A stretch of 64,000 nucleotides of DNA from Dongia rigui (GTDB lineage Bacteria; Pseudomonadota; Alphaproteobacteria; Dongiales; Dongiaceae), in the NCBI RefSeq assembly GCF_034044635.1, contig NZ_JAXCLX010000001.1, positions 1,054,001 through 1,118,000 on the forward strand. Direction: 5' to 3'. The position numbers and the translations under genes were made by a program. Below, in pieces: positions 28,568-36,630 of this stretch (its first letter is position 1; each line of letters starts with the position of its first letter). A model generated the notes under the pieces. The model worked only from the letters and a program-made list of their open reading frames with translations. It made no database searches and was not told the DNA's origin.

Positions 28568-28736
28568 CGGGTAAACCCCTGTTCCAGCAAAAATTCTGCG
28601 TCTTTTGGCAAGGAAAGCTTGTGCCGGCTCCGGGACCACCCCCTTGTCAACGGCACGGCGAAGCCTGACATTACCCCAGTGGGCGGCATTGCCGGGTGAC
28701 CGGTCGCCGCCGGGTTCATCTCCTATCGGTGCGTCA

Positions 28737-29000
28737 ATGGCCAAGGTTGAAATCTACACGACCATGCTGTGCGGTTACTGCTACCGCGCCAAGAAACTGC
28801 TGGAAGAGCGTGGTGCCGCCTTCACCGAAATCGACGTCATGACCGACGGCAAGCTGCGCGATGAAATGCGCCGGCGCGCCGGTGGCCGCACCTCGGTTCC
28901 GCAGATCTTCATCGACGGCGAACATGTCGGCGGCTGCGACGACCTCTACGCCCTCGACCAGGCCGGCAAATTGAAGCCGCTGCTCCAGGCCAGCCACTAA
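28737..29000 (+). CDS. grxC: Glutaredoxin 3 (GrxC)
   Basis: 87-residue class I dithiol glutaredoxin. The active site is C12-GY-C15 in TTMLCGYCYRAKK; the second residue is glycine rather than the common proline of CPYC. The cis-proline TSVPQIFI and the GSH-binding GGCDDLYAL are present. The ATG at 28737 is the only start that fits family length. It uses glutathione made by GshA (33935) to reduce disulfides and is part of a redox gene group with the nitrilase and peroxiredoxin. Confidence 0.95.
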   Translation: MAKVEIYTTMLCGYCYRAKKLLEERGAAFTEIDVMTDGKLRDEMRRRAGGRTSVPQIFIDGEHVGGCDDLYALDQAGKLKPLLQASH

Positions 29001-29067
29001 CCGAGCATCGCCCAGGACCGGCTGCCTGTATTGCCACCGGCCATTTGACATGAGGGGAACGAAAATC

Positions 29068-29931
29068 ATGACGGAAAACACATCCGCCGTCTTCACCGCC
29101 GCCTGCGTGCAGATGAATGCGCAGCGCGATGTCGAACCCAACATCAAGGCCGCGACCGACCTCATCCGCGCCGCCCATGCCAAGGGTGCCAGGCTGATCG
29201 TGACGCCTGAGAACACGACCATCCTTGAGCCTGACAAGAAAGCCTCGCTTGCCAAGACGCCGGTCGAGGCCGAGCATCCCGGCCTGCCGGCTTTCAGTGC
29301 GCTCGCCAAGGAATTGGGCGCGTGGCTGGTGATCGGCTCGATGCCGGTGCGCGCGGAACCGACGCGCATCGCCAATCGGCAATTCGTGTTCAATCCGGCG
29401 GGCGACATCGTGGCGCGCTACGACAAGATCCATATGTTCGATGTCGACCTGCCGACGGGCGAAAGCCACCGCGAATCGGCGCAGGTGCGCCCCGGCGTCG
29501 AGGCCGTCGTCGCCGACACGCCCTGGGGCGGCCTTGGCCTCACCATCTGCTACGACGTGCGCTTTGCCTATCTGCACCGGGCCCTGGCGCAAGGTGGCGC
29601 CAAATATCTGACCGGCCCCGCCGCCTTCACCGTGCCGACGGGAGAAGCGCATTGGCATGTGCTGTTGCGTGCCCGCGCCATCGAGACCGGCTGCTTCATG
29701 TTTGCAGCGGCCCAGACCGGCATGCATGCCGATGGCCGCGGCACCTATGGCCATTCGCTGATCATCGACCCCTGGGGCAAGGTGCTGGCCGATGCCGGCA
29801 GCGAGGTCGGTGTCGTGACCGCCGAGATCGACCCAGCGTTGGTGACCAAGGCGCGCCACGCCGTGCCCGCCTTGACCCATGACCGCAGCTTTACCAAACC
29901 GCAGGGCGCGCTCAGCGCCGCCGGCGAATGA
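29068..29931 (+). CDS. Carbon-nitrogen hydrolase, Nit1/deaminated glutathione amidase-like
   Basis: 287 residues from the ATG at 29068, preceded by AGGGGAA; an ATG at 29050 would place the ribosome site inside the gene. The nitrilase triad is E48 (TPENTT), K120 (RYDKIHMFD) and C161 (LTICYDVRF). The RYDKIHMFDVDLP segment is typical of the Nit branch that removes the amide from deaminated glutathione, a metabolite-repair reaction. Neighbours support a glutathione link: grxC is 67 bases upstream. An omega-amidase role is the main alternative. Confidence 0.9.
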   Translation: MTENTSAVFTAACVQMNAQRDVEPNIKAATDLIRAAHAKGARLIVTPENTTILEPDKKASLAKTPVEAEHPGLPAFSALAKELGAWLVIGSMPVRAEPTRIANRQFVFNPAGDIVARYDKIHMFDVDLPTGESHRESAQVRPGVEAVVADTPWGGLGLTICYDVRFAYLHRALAQGGAKYLTGPAAFTVPTGEAHWHVLLRARAIETGCFMFAAAQTGMHADGRGTYGHSLIIDPWGKVLADAGSEVGVVTAEIDPALVTKARHAVPALTHDRSFTKPQGALSAAGE

Positions 29932-29968
29932 TTTCTTTGAAAAACAAGTAGCGACAGAGGAGATAGAT

Positions 29969-30607
29969 ATGAGCCTTCGACTTGGCGACACCGCCCCGGA
30001 TTTCGAGCAGGATTCGACCGACGGCAAGATCAAGTTCCACGACTGGATCGGCAATTCCTGGGCGATCCTCTTTTCGCACCCCAAGGACTTCACCCCGGTC
30101 TGCACCACCGAACTGGGTGAAGTGGCGCGCCTGAAACCGGAATTCGACAAACGCAACACCAAGGTGATCGGTCTGTCGGTCGACGGCTTGAAGGAACACC
30201 AGGGCTGGATCGGCGACATCAAGGAAACGCAGGGCCATGCCCTGAACTTCCCGCTGCTGGCCGATGCCGACCGCAAGGTTTCCGAGCTTTACGACATGAT
30301 CCACCCGAATACCGATGCAACCGCCACCGTGCGCTCGGTCTTCATCATCGGCCCGGACAAGAAAGTGAAGCTGCAGATCACCTATCCGATGAGCACGGGC
30401 CGCAATTTCGACGAGATCATCCGTGTCCTCGATTCCCTGCAGCTCACCGCCAATTTCAAGGTGGCGACGCCGGTCAACTGGCGCGATGGCGATGATTGCA
30501 TCATCCCGCCGAGCATTCCCGACGCCGAAGCCGACAAGCTGTTCGCCGCCAAGGGCTATAAGAAGATCAAACCGTATCTGCGCATCACCCCGCAGCCGAA
30601 CAAGTAA
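29969..30607 (+). CDS. 1-Cys peroxiredoxin (Prx6 type)
   Basis: 212 residues from the ATG at 29969, after an AGAGGAGA ribosome site. The peroxidatic cysteine is C45 in DFTPVCTTELG. The long C-terminal arm with VNWRDGDDCIIPP and YLRITPQP places it in the Prx6/AhpC-type 1-Cys group. It reduces hydrogen peroxide and organic hydroperoxides, with glutathione or another thiol as likely reductant. It follows the nitrilase gene by 37 bases and is closed by a strong terminator. Confidence 0.95.
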   Translation: MSLRLGDTAPDFEQDSTDGKIKFHDWIGNSWAILFSHPKDFTPVCTTELGEVARLKPEFDKRNTKVIGLSVDGLKEHQGWIGDIKETQGHALNFPLLADADRKVSELYDMIHPNTDATATVRSVFIIGPDKKVKLQITYPMSTGRNFDEIIRVLDSLQLTANFKVATPVNWRDGDDCIIPPSIPDAEADKLFAAKGYKKIKPYLRITPQPNK

Positions 30608-30622
30608 GCGGCGTTGAAATGT

Positions 30623-30657
30623 GAAAAGCCCCGCGAGGAAACCCGCGGGGCTTTTTT
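30623..30657 (+). terminator. Intrinsic terminator after peroxiredoxin gene
   Basis: The hairpin AAAAGCCCCGCG-aggaaac-CCGCGGGGCTTTTTT begins 15 bases after the stop. It has a stable GC stem followed by six T. Confidence 0.92.
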
Positions 30658-30665
30658 GGTTGGCT

Positions 30666-30751
30666 GTGGATGCCCGGGTCACGCCCGGGCATGACGAAAA
30701 AAGAGCGAACCGGAAGATCTCGTCATCCCCGGGCTTGACCCGGGGATCCAC
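30666..30751. repeat. Bipartite palindromic repeat, copy 2 (86 bp, halves in reversed order)
   Basis: GTGGATGCCCGGG...CCCGGGCATGAC (30666-30695) is followed by GTCATCCCCGGG...CCCGGGGATCCAC (30722-30751). Compared with the other copies, the two halves are swapped, so the outer ends are GTGGAT/ATCCAC. It lies between the peroxiredoxin terminator and the convergent MOSC gene. Confidence 0.88.
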
Positions 30752-30760
30752 TGTCGCCGG

Positions 30761-31483
30761 TTACGCGACCACCTTCACGGCGTCGCCGACCTTCACAGTG
30801 CCTTGGCTGGCGATCGCGCTGTAGACGCCGGCATTCGTCTTGTTGGCAGCGGTGGCGTGGAGAATACCTGGGTCGTCGGGCAGATCGCCTTGCGCGCGCG
30901 TGGTCATCGCACAGCGCTTGCAGACGTCGTTCACGTTGAAGGTCGCACCGCCGATCGCGACAGGATGGCCGATCCAATCCTCTTCGATGAAACCCACGGC
31001 GTCACCGGCATCCAGCATGATGTTGGGGCGAAAGCGGGCCGGCGCGAAATTGCCGCGCGCATGCTCCTGCTGCAAGCGCTTCAAGGTGGCGGTGGTCAGC
31101 AGATGGCAATGGCTGAGCTCATAGAGCTTCGGCACACGCCTGCCGTCATTCTTCACGAAGGCCGCCGGCATGCCGAGGCGCTCGCTGATGACGGCGTCGA
31201 GCTGGGTATCGTCGCTGCGCATCGTGCTGCCATCGGCAAAGTCGAGCTCCACCACCGGTGCGGCAGCATCGACATCGGTTACAAAGCGCGCATGCCAGGT
31301 GATGAGCGGGCGATAATTCTTCTTGGCGCGGCTGGAATGCGCGATGGCGCCCAGTTCCAGATCGACAATCGCAAAGTCCCGGTCGCCGGGCATGCCACGC
31401 GGGCCGAATGTCGCCTGCGGCAATTCCTCGCCCCGCACGCTTTGCACCGGATAGCGATAGAGACCGCTCACTCTCACGCTCAC
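30761..31483 (-). CDS. MOSC domain-containing protein (YcbX/mARC-like)
   Basis: 240 residues with an N-terminal MOSC_N beta-barrel (VSGLYRYPVQSVRGEELP) and a C-terminal MOSC domain. The cysteine motif NDVCKRCAMTTRAQGD and FRPNIMLDAG match YcbX and mitochondrial mARC, which bind molybdenum cofactor and reduce N-hydroxylated compounds. There is no ferredoxin domain, so electrons must come from a separate partner. It overlaps the upstream methyltransferase gene by 4 bases (31480-31483). Confidence 0.9.
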   Translation of the reverse strand: MSVRVSGLYRYPVQSVRGEELPQATFGPRGMPGDRDFAIVDLELGAIAHSSRAKKNYRPLITWHARFVTDVDAAAPVVELDFADGSTMRSDDTQLDAVISERLGMPAAFVKNDGRRVPKLYELSHCHLLTTATLKRLQQEHARGNFAPARFRPNIMLDAGDAVGFIEEDWIGHPVAIGGATFNVNDVCKRCAMTTRAQGDLPDDPGILHATAANKTNAGVYSAIASQGTVKVGDAVKVVA

Positions 31484-32139
31484 GCCACATCTCCTTTGCC
31501 GATACGCCAGACCAGTGTCAGTCGCATGTCCTTGTCTTCCAGTTCGATCGAGGTCGGCACCTGGTAGCGTGCGACCTCGGTAAGCCCTTTTCGCGGCAGA
31601 TAGGCGCGACCCGGATCGCCCATCAGCACGGTGACACCGGCTTCAGCCAATTGTTCGAACCAGGCAAAGACCCGCTCCGCCATCGGCCGCTCGTAACACA
31701 CGTCGCCGGCGAGAACGAGATCGAGGCCGAGATCCATCCGCCCGACCAGATCCTGTGTCACCACCTCGATCCGCGTCTTGTTGAGATCGGCATTGAGGCG
31801 GATCGCCTCGGCTGCGAAATCGTCGATTTCGGCCGCGATCACCGAAGCAGCGCCAGCACGCGCCGCAGCGATGCCGGAAAGGCCGCTGCCGGCTGCAAAA
31901 TCCAGCACGCGCTTGCCCTTCACCGATTTGGGATCGTCGATCAGGTAGCGTGTGAGCGCCTGCCCACCCGGCCAGCAGAAGGCCCAATAAGGCGGCGGCA
32001 GGCCCAGATCATCGAGCTCCTTCTGCGTTGCGCGCCAGATCGGGCTGATCTCGGTGGCGAGATGCAGTTTCAGCTCCGGCACCAGGCTGGGTCTTGCGAT
32101 CTTCGTCTGGGCGCGGATGAAGCTGGTGGGATCGCTCAC
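31480..32139 (-). CDS. METTL20/ETFB-lysine methyltransferase-like protein
   Basis: 219 residues from the GTG at 32139, 4 bases after the ubiA stop; a longer frame reads antisense-like sequence inside ubiA. The N-terminal EISPIWRATQ and PPPYWAFCWPGGQALTRYL blocks are diagnostic of the METTL20 group. SAM motif I is DFAAGSGLSG (80-89) and GDVCYE is the post-motif. Mitochondrial and Agrobacterium members methylate two lysines on the beta subunit of electron transfer flavoprotein; that is the likely role here. Members are often mis-annotated as ribosomal protein L11 methyltransferase. It lies between ubiA and the MOSC gene. Confidence 0.88.
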   Translation of the reverse strand: MSDPTSFIRAQTKIARPSLVPELKLHLATEISPIWRATQKELDDLGLPPPYWAFCWPGGQALTRYLIDDPKSVKGKRVLDFAAGSGLSGIAAARAGAASVIAAEIDDFAAEAIRLNADLNKTRIEVVTQDLVGRMDLGLDLVLAGDVCYERPMAERVFAWFEQLAEAGVTVLMGDPGRAYLPRKGLTEVARYQVPTSIELEDKDMRLTLVWRIGKGDVA

Positions 32140-32143
32140 CGGG

Positions 32144-33049
32144 TCAGAGCCGATCCACGATGATGCCGAGAAACAAGATCCAGCCGATGAAACGGTTGGA
32201 GCGGAACTTGGCATCGCAATCGGGCCCATCATCGATATCGACATCGTAAAGCTGCCAGGCAAGATGCATGGCAACGCCGGCAAGGGCGAGATAAGCGGCA
32301 AAGCCGCTCCCGGCGGAGAGCAGTGCCGCACCAAAACACAACACCACCAGCGCGCCAAACCCACTCAGCCATTTCTTGGTATCGGCGCCAAGACGCCGCG
32401 CGGTCGATTTGACGCCGATCAGGGCGTCGTCATCCTTGTCCTGGTGGGCATAGATCGTGTCGTAGAACAGCGTCCAGAAAAGGCCGCCGACATAAAGCCA
32501 GACCGGCGCCGCGGCGAGGTCGCCTGTGACGGCAGCCCAGCCGAGCAGTGCCCCCCAGTTGAAGGTGAGGCCCAGGAACGCCTGCGGCCACCAGGTGATG
32601 CGCTTCATGAATGGATAGGCAGCGACCAGCGCCAGGGACGCGACGCCGAGCAGGATGGCAAAAAACGGCAGCTGAATGAGAATGACGAAGCCGACGAGCA
32701 GCTGCAGCGCCAGGAACACCAGCGCCTGTTTGAGGCTCAAGGCACCGGAGGCGAGCGGCCTGGTCGCCGTGCGCGCCACCTTGGCATCGAAATCGCGGTC
32801 GGCGATGTCGTTGACCGTGCACCCCGCCCCGCGCATGACCAGCGCGCCGATGGCAAAAAGGACGACGAGCTTCAGATCCGGCGCGAAGCCTTTCGGGCCG
32901 GCAAGGGTGATCGACCACCAGCAGGGAAAGAGCAACAGCCAGGTGCCGATCGGCCGGGAGAGCCTGGCCAGGCGCGCATAGGGCCGCAAGCTGGCCGGCA
33001 GGTACCGGTCGACCCAATCAAGCGCGCGGATATTGCTGGCGTCGTTCAT
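32144..33049 (-). CDS. ubiA: 4-hydroxybenzoate octaprenyltransferase UbiA
   Basis: 301-residue membrane prenyltransferase of ubiquinone synthesis. It attaches the polyprenyl tail to 4-hydroxybenzoate. The first aspartate-rich motif is NDIADRDFD (80-88) and the second is YDTIYAHQDKDDD, both binding Mg-diphosphate. About eight membrane helices are visible. RPIGTWLLLFPCWW and FMKRITWWPQAFLGL are typical of UbiA. The gene is divergent from rsmE, with about 70 bases between starts. Confidence 0.96.
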   Translation of the reverse strand: MNDASNIRALDWVDRYLPASLRPYARLARLSRPIGTWLLLFPCWWSITLAGPKGFAPDLKLVVLFAIGALVMRGAGCTVNDIADRDFDAKVARTATRPLASGALSLKQALVFLALQLLVGFVILIQLPFFAILLGVASLALVAAYPFMKRITWWPQAFLGLTFNWGALLGWAAVTGDLAAAPVWLYVGGLFWTLFYDTIYAHQDKDDDALIGVKSTARRLGADTKKWLSGFGALVVLCFGAALLSAGSGFAAYLALAGVAMHLAWQLYDVDIDDGPDCDAKFRSNRFIGWILFLGIIVDRL

Positions 33050-33121
33050 CGGTTTATCATGTCATCAAATGCCGCTAGTTTGCGCCAAACCATAGTGACC
33101 CACAGGGAATTGCTCAAGAAC

Positions 33122-33904
33122 ATGATCCCACGCCTTTACGTGACGATCGATTTGAAGCCCGGCACCCGCTTTGCGGCCGATGAACGGACGGCGCATTACC
33201 TCAAGAACGTCATGCGCCGGGCGGTGGGCGATCCCGTCATCCTGTTCAACGGCCGGGACGGCGAGTTCAACGCCACGCTCGCTGATGTTGCCAAAAAGAC
33301 CGTCGAGATCGAGATCGCCGCGTTGCGCCGGCCGCAAATGGGTGTGCCCGACATCTCGCTGTGCTTTGCACCGTTGAAGAAGGACGCGGTCGATTTCCTG
33401 GTCGAGAAGGCAACGGAACTGGGTGTCGCCGCCTTTCAGCCGGTCTTTACCAAGCACACCGCTGCGACCCGCCTCAATCTGGAGCGCCTCGCCGCCAATG
33501 CGATCGAAGCGGCCGAGCAGACCGAGCGCCTGACGCTGCCCCAAATTCACGAGCCGCGTTCGCTGAGCGACCTCATCGACGGCTGGGACCCAGCCCGGCG
33601 CATCATCCTCTGCGCCGAGGCGGGCCCGGCCCTTCCCATCGCGGAAGCGTTATCCAACCTAAAGTCCGATGTGAGACAAACTAACGCATGGGCCATACTT
33701 TGTGGGCCAGAAGGGGGATTTGCCCGTTCCGAGCTTGACCTCCTTTCAAAACTGCCATTTGTTACGCCAGTTGGGCTGGGACCTCGAATCCTGCGTGCCG
33801 ACACCGCCGCTCTCGCAGCGCTCGCGGTCTTTCAAAGTATCCTGGGCGACGGCGCCCATCGGCCACCGGCACCCCTTCTGCCGATCGGTCAATCGCCGGC
33901 CTAA
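33122..33904 (+). CDS. rsmE: 16S rRNA (uracil-1498-N3)-methyltransferase RsmE
   Basis: 260 residues from the ATG at 33122; the frame upstream is antisense to ubiA. An N-terminal PUA-like region (HYLKNVMRRAVGDPVILFNG) is followed by a SPOUT methyltransferase domain. The knot motifs are LCGPEGGF (193-200) and LGPRILRADTAALAAL (219-234). It methylates U1498 in the decoding region of the small ribosomal subunit. gshA follows 30 bases downstream, probably in one transcript. Confidence 0.94.
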   Translation: MIPRLYVTIDLKPGTRFAADERTAHYLKNVMRRAVGDPVILFNGRDGEFNATLADVAKKTVEIEIAALRRPQMGVPDISLCFAPLKKDAVDFLVEKATELGVAAFQPVFTKHTAATRLNLERLAANAIEAAEQTERLTLPQIHEPRSLSDLIDGWDPARRIILCAEAGPALPIAEALSNLKSDVRQTNAWAILCGPEGGFARSELDLLSKLPFVTPVGLGPRILRADTAALAALAVFQSILGDGAHRPPAPLLPIGQSPA

Positions 33905-33934
33905 GAAGCGTTACGTGCCAAAGGGGAAACGCAA

Positions 33935-35299
33935 GTGTCAGCACCGCCCAAATCGCGCGGCGAGCCGGTGACGGCTAAGAGCCAGCTCATCGAATGGATC
34001 GCCGAGGGTAACAAGCCCAAATCCGATTGGCGCATCGGCACCGAGCACGAGAAGTTCGTCTACGACCTCAAATCGCTGCGCCGTGTCAGCTATGATGCCC
34101 CCAATGGCATCGGCGCGCTCCTCAAAGGTCTCACCCGCTATGGCTGGGAAGCGATCGACGAAAACGGCAAGACGATCGCCCTCGCCCAGAATGGCGAGAG
34201 CATCACGCTGGAACCCGGCGGCCAGTTCGAGTTGTCCGGCGCGCCCTTGCGCACGATTCACGAAACCTGCCGCGAGGTCGGCGAGCACCTGAAACAGGTG
34301 AAGGAAGTTTCGCAGGAACTCGGCATCGGCGTCCTTGGCATGGGCTTCGATCCCAAATGGTCGCGCGCCGACATCTCGTGGATGCCAAAGGGCCGCTACA
34401 AGATCATGGGCGATTACATGCCAAAGGTCGGCAAGCTCGGCCTCGACATGATGCTCCGGACCTGCACCGTGCAGGTCAATCTCGACTTCTCCACCGAAGC
34501 CGACATGGTGAAGAAGTTCCGCACGTCACTGGCGCTGCAGCCGATCGCCACGGCCCTCTTTGCCGATTCGCCTTTCCTGGAAGGCAAGCCCAGCGGCTTC
34601 CTCTCCTACCGTTCGCATATCTGGACCGATACCGATCCCGACCGCTGCGGCATCCTGCCCTTCGTCTTCGAAGAGGGCATGAGCTTCGAGCGCTATGTCG
34701 ATTACATGCTCGATGTGCCGATGTATTTCGTCTATCGCGACGGCAAATATATCGACGCCTCCGGCCAGTCCTTCCGCGACTTCCTGAAAGGGAAGCTGCC
34801 GGCACTCCCCGGCGAGATTCCCACGACCGGCGATTGGGCCGATCACATGACGACCGCCTTCCCGGAAGTGCGCCTGAAGCGCTTCCTCGAGATGCGCGGT
34901 GCCGATGGCGGCCCATGGGAGCGCCTATGCGCGCTGCCCGCCCTCTGGGTGGGTCTCCTTTACGACCAGACGGCGCTCGATGCCGCCTGGGATCTGGTCA
35001 AGGATTGGACCATCGCCGAGCATGAGCAGCTTCGCCGCGACGTGCCGCGCCTGGCGCTCAACACGCCGTTCCGTGGCGGCACCGTGCGCGACGTGGCGCT
35101 TGAAGTGCTGAAGATCGCCCGCGCCGGCTTGCAGAAGCGTGGCGCCGCCGATCTGGGTGGCATGGACGAATCCGGCTTCCTCAATCCGCTGCAGATCATC
35201 GCCGACACCGGCAAGACCTCGGCCGAGTTGAAGCTCGACCTCTATCACGGCAAATGGGGCGGCAGCGTCGATCCGGTGTTCAAGGAGTTTGCGTACTGA
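33935..35299 (+). CDS. gshA: Glutamate-cysteine ligase (plant/alphaproteobacterial type)
   Basis: 454-residue enzyme for the first step of glutathione synthesis. It belongs to the plant-type GCS2 family: [12 protein letters not shown] (catalytic glutamates near the N-terminus), [17 protein letters not shown] and [14 protein letters not shown] are its signatures. The start is a GTG at 33935 with GGGGAAA upstream. Length matches the family (about 450). It supplies glutathione for the GrxC and Nit products encoded 4-5 kb upstream. Confidence 0.95.
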   Translation: MSAPPKSRGEPVTAKSQLIEWIAEGNKPKSDWRIGTEHEKFVYDLKSLRRVSYDAPNGIGALLKGLTRYGWEAIDENGKTIALAQNGESITLEPGGQFELSGAPLRTIHETCREVGEHLKQVKEVSQELGIGVLGMGFDPKWSRADISWMPKGRYKIMGDYMPKVGKLGLDMMLRTCTVQVNLDFSTEADMVKKFRTSLALQPIATALFADSPFLEGKPSGFLSYRSHIWTDTDPDRCGILPFVFEEGMSFERYVDYMLDVPMYFVYRDGKYIDASGQSFRDFLKGKLPALPGEIPTTGDWADHMTTAFPEVRLKRFLEMRGADGGPWERLCALPALWVGLLYDQTALDAAWDLVKDWTIAEHEQLRRDVPRLALNTPFRGGTVRDVALEVLKIARAGLQKRGAADLGGMDESGFLNPLQIIADTGKTSAELKLDLYHGKWGGSVDPVFKEFAY

Positions 35300-35314
35300 G
35301 TTCGCCCAGAACCC

Positions 35315-35390
35315 GTCATGCCCGGGCTTGACCCGGGCATCCACTCTTCAACGGCACCGGTGGATCCCCGGGTCTTCGCCCGGGGATGAC
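35315..35390. repeat. Bipartite palindromic repeat, copy 3 (76 bp)
   Basis: The left half is GTCATGCCCGGGCTTGACCC..., the right half ends CGCCCGGGGATGAC. Each half is a hairpin and the ends are mutually inverted. It is nearly identical to copy 4 at 51432 and has the same length. It lies between gshA and the LysE gene. Confidence 0.9.
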
Positions 35391-35409
35391 GGATTGGAAA
35401 GGATGACCG

Positions 35410-36042
35410 ATGTTCGATCCGCTGCATTTCGCGATCTTCTTCGGCGCGGCCTTGGCCCTCGCCATCGCGCCGGGGCCGGGCATGCTCTATGTGGCGGCGC
35501 GCTCCATCGCCGGCGGTCGCGCCGAGGGGCTGGCGTCGAGTTTCGGCACGGCGTTGGGCGGCTTCGTCCATGTCATCGGCGGCGCCGTCGGCGTCTCCGC
35601 CATCCTGATGGCGAGCGCCGAGATCTTCACCGCCTTGAAGATCGCGGGCGCCGTCTACCTTGTCTGGCTGGGCCTGCGCACCTGGCGCCAGGCCGGCTTC
35701 GATCTTACCGACATCGCGGTCAAGCCGGCCGGCATCCGCCGCGCTTTCCTCGAAGGCATCGTGGTCGAAGTGTTCAATCCGAAGACGGCCGCCTTCTTCC
35801 TCGCCTTCGTCAGCCAGTTCGTCGATCCGGCCCATGGCCGTGTGGCGCTGCAATTCATTGCCTTGGGCGCCATCTCGGTGACACTCAACACGACACCCGA
35901 CATCATCATCGCCTTCTCCGCCGGTCGGGTCCGCCGGGGCCTGCTCGCCAGGCCCCGCCTGATGACGCGCGTACAAAAGGCTTCGGGCGCACTGCTGATG
36001 GGCCTTGGCGTGATGCTGGCCTTCGCGCGGCGCCCGGCCTAG
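35410..36042 (+). CDS. LysE/RhtB family amino acid exporter
   Basis: 210-residue inner-membrane protein with about six helices. The family motif IAPGPGMLYVAARSIAGGR (about 18-36) is followed by GTALGGFVHV. The segment EVFNPKTAAFFLAFV near 119 is the second signature. It likely exports amino acids or derivatives; the substrate cannot be assigned. A second LysE-type gene is at 51532. The start at 35410 has AAAGGA 10 bases upstream. It stands alone behind a palindromic repeat. Confidence 0.92.
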   Translation: MFDPLHFAIFFGAALALAIAPGPGMLYVAARSIAGGRAEGLASSFGTALGGFVHVIGGAVGVSAILMASAEIFTALKIAGAVYLVWLGLRTWRQAGFDLTDIAVKPAGIRRAFLEGIVVEVFNPKTAAFFLAFVSQFVDPAHGRVALQFIALGAISVTLNTTPDIIIAFSAGRVRRGLLARPRLMTRVQKASGALLMGLGVMLAFARRPA

Positions 36043-36133
36043 CGCCACCGCTCAATTTCCCAATCGCTACCATTTTTTAACCGTTTCAGCGCAGTGTCGT
36101 CGAAACGTTTAGCATTGGTTGTAGCGGGCGCGG

Positions 36134-36583
36134 ATGTTCGACAGTTCCAATACCAAAAAGACGCGTCACAAGGTGATGATGACGGTCGAGCTGGATGACG
36201 GTGCCGAGCGGCTCATGGCCTTGTTCGTCGCTCCGGGCACCCGCGTCAGCGATACATTGAACGACAACCGCCAGTTCCTGCCTTTCGAAGCCGCCGATGG
36301 GTCGGTCGAGATCATCCGCAAGGACGCCATCCGCCGCATCGTGCCGATGGAAAGCAACGCCAGGGCCGCGCGCGGCCCCTATGACATCCTCGGCATTGCC
36401 GAAAATGCCAGCGACGCCGAGGTGAAGGCCGCCTACCACAAGGCGATCATGCCGATCCATCCCGACAACATCGCCTCAAAAGATCTGCCGCCGGATTTCG
36501 TGGCGCTGGCCAATCGCATGTCCGCCCAGGCCAACGAGGCCTATGCCAAGATCAAGAAGATGCGCGGCAAGACTGACGAGTAG
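36134..36583 (+). CDS. J-domain protein with unique N-terminal domain
   Basis: 149 residues. A C-terminal J domain (about 81-146) has GPYDILGIAENASDAEVKAAY and the invariant HPD (109-111), so it can in principle stimulate a DnaK ATPase. Residues 1-75 form a small beta-rich domain (VMMTVELDDGAERLMALFVA, FLPFEAADGSVEIIRKDAI) that I do not recognise and that lacks the G/F and zinc regions of DnaJ. It is therefore a type C J-protein with a possible client-binding N-terminus. It stands alone between the LysE gene and the convergent VWA gene. Confidence 0.85.
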   Translation: MFDSSNTKKTRHKVMMTVELDDGAERLMALFVAPGTRVSDTLNDNRQFLPFEAADGSVEIIRKDAIRRIVPMESNARAARGPYDILGIAENASDAEVKAAYHKAIMPIHPDNIASKDLPPDFVALANRMSAQANEAYAKIKKMRGKTDE

Positions 36584-36586
36584 CCG

Positions 36587-36613
36587 CCTCACCCCAACCC
36601 CAGAGGGGTGAGG
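36587..36613. repeat. Short palindrome of the CCTCACCCC family
   Basis: CCTCACCCC and GGGGTGAGG enclose a 9-base loop, directly after the J-domain gene stop and before the convergent VWA gene. The sequence matches the outer arms of the larger inverted repeat at 16141-16243. It could form a terminator hairpin, but there is no T-tract. Confidence 0.6.
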
Positions 36614-36630
36614 GGCAATGTCCGACAAGC

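Noticed and set aside
28644-28672. Possible promoter TTGTCA with GACATT before grxC
   Set aside because: The -10 match is poor, and read-through from comF explains expression as well.
30666-30751. Repeated CCCGGG hairpins considered as a CRISPR array
   Set aside because: Copies are scattered over tens of kilobases, are palindromic in two halves and have no regular spacers or cas genes.
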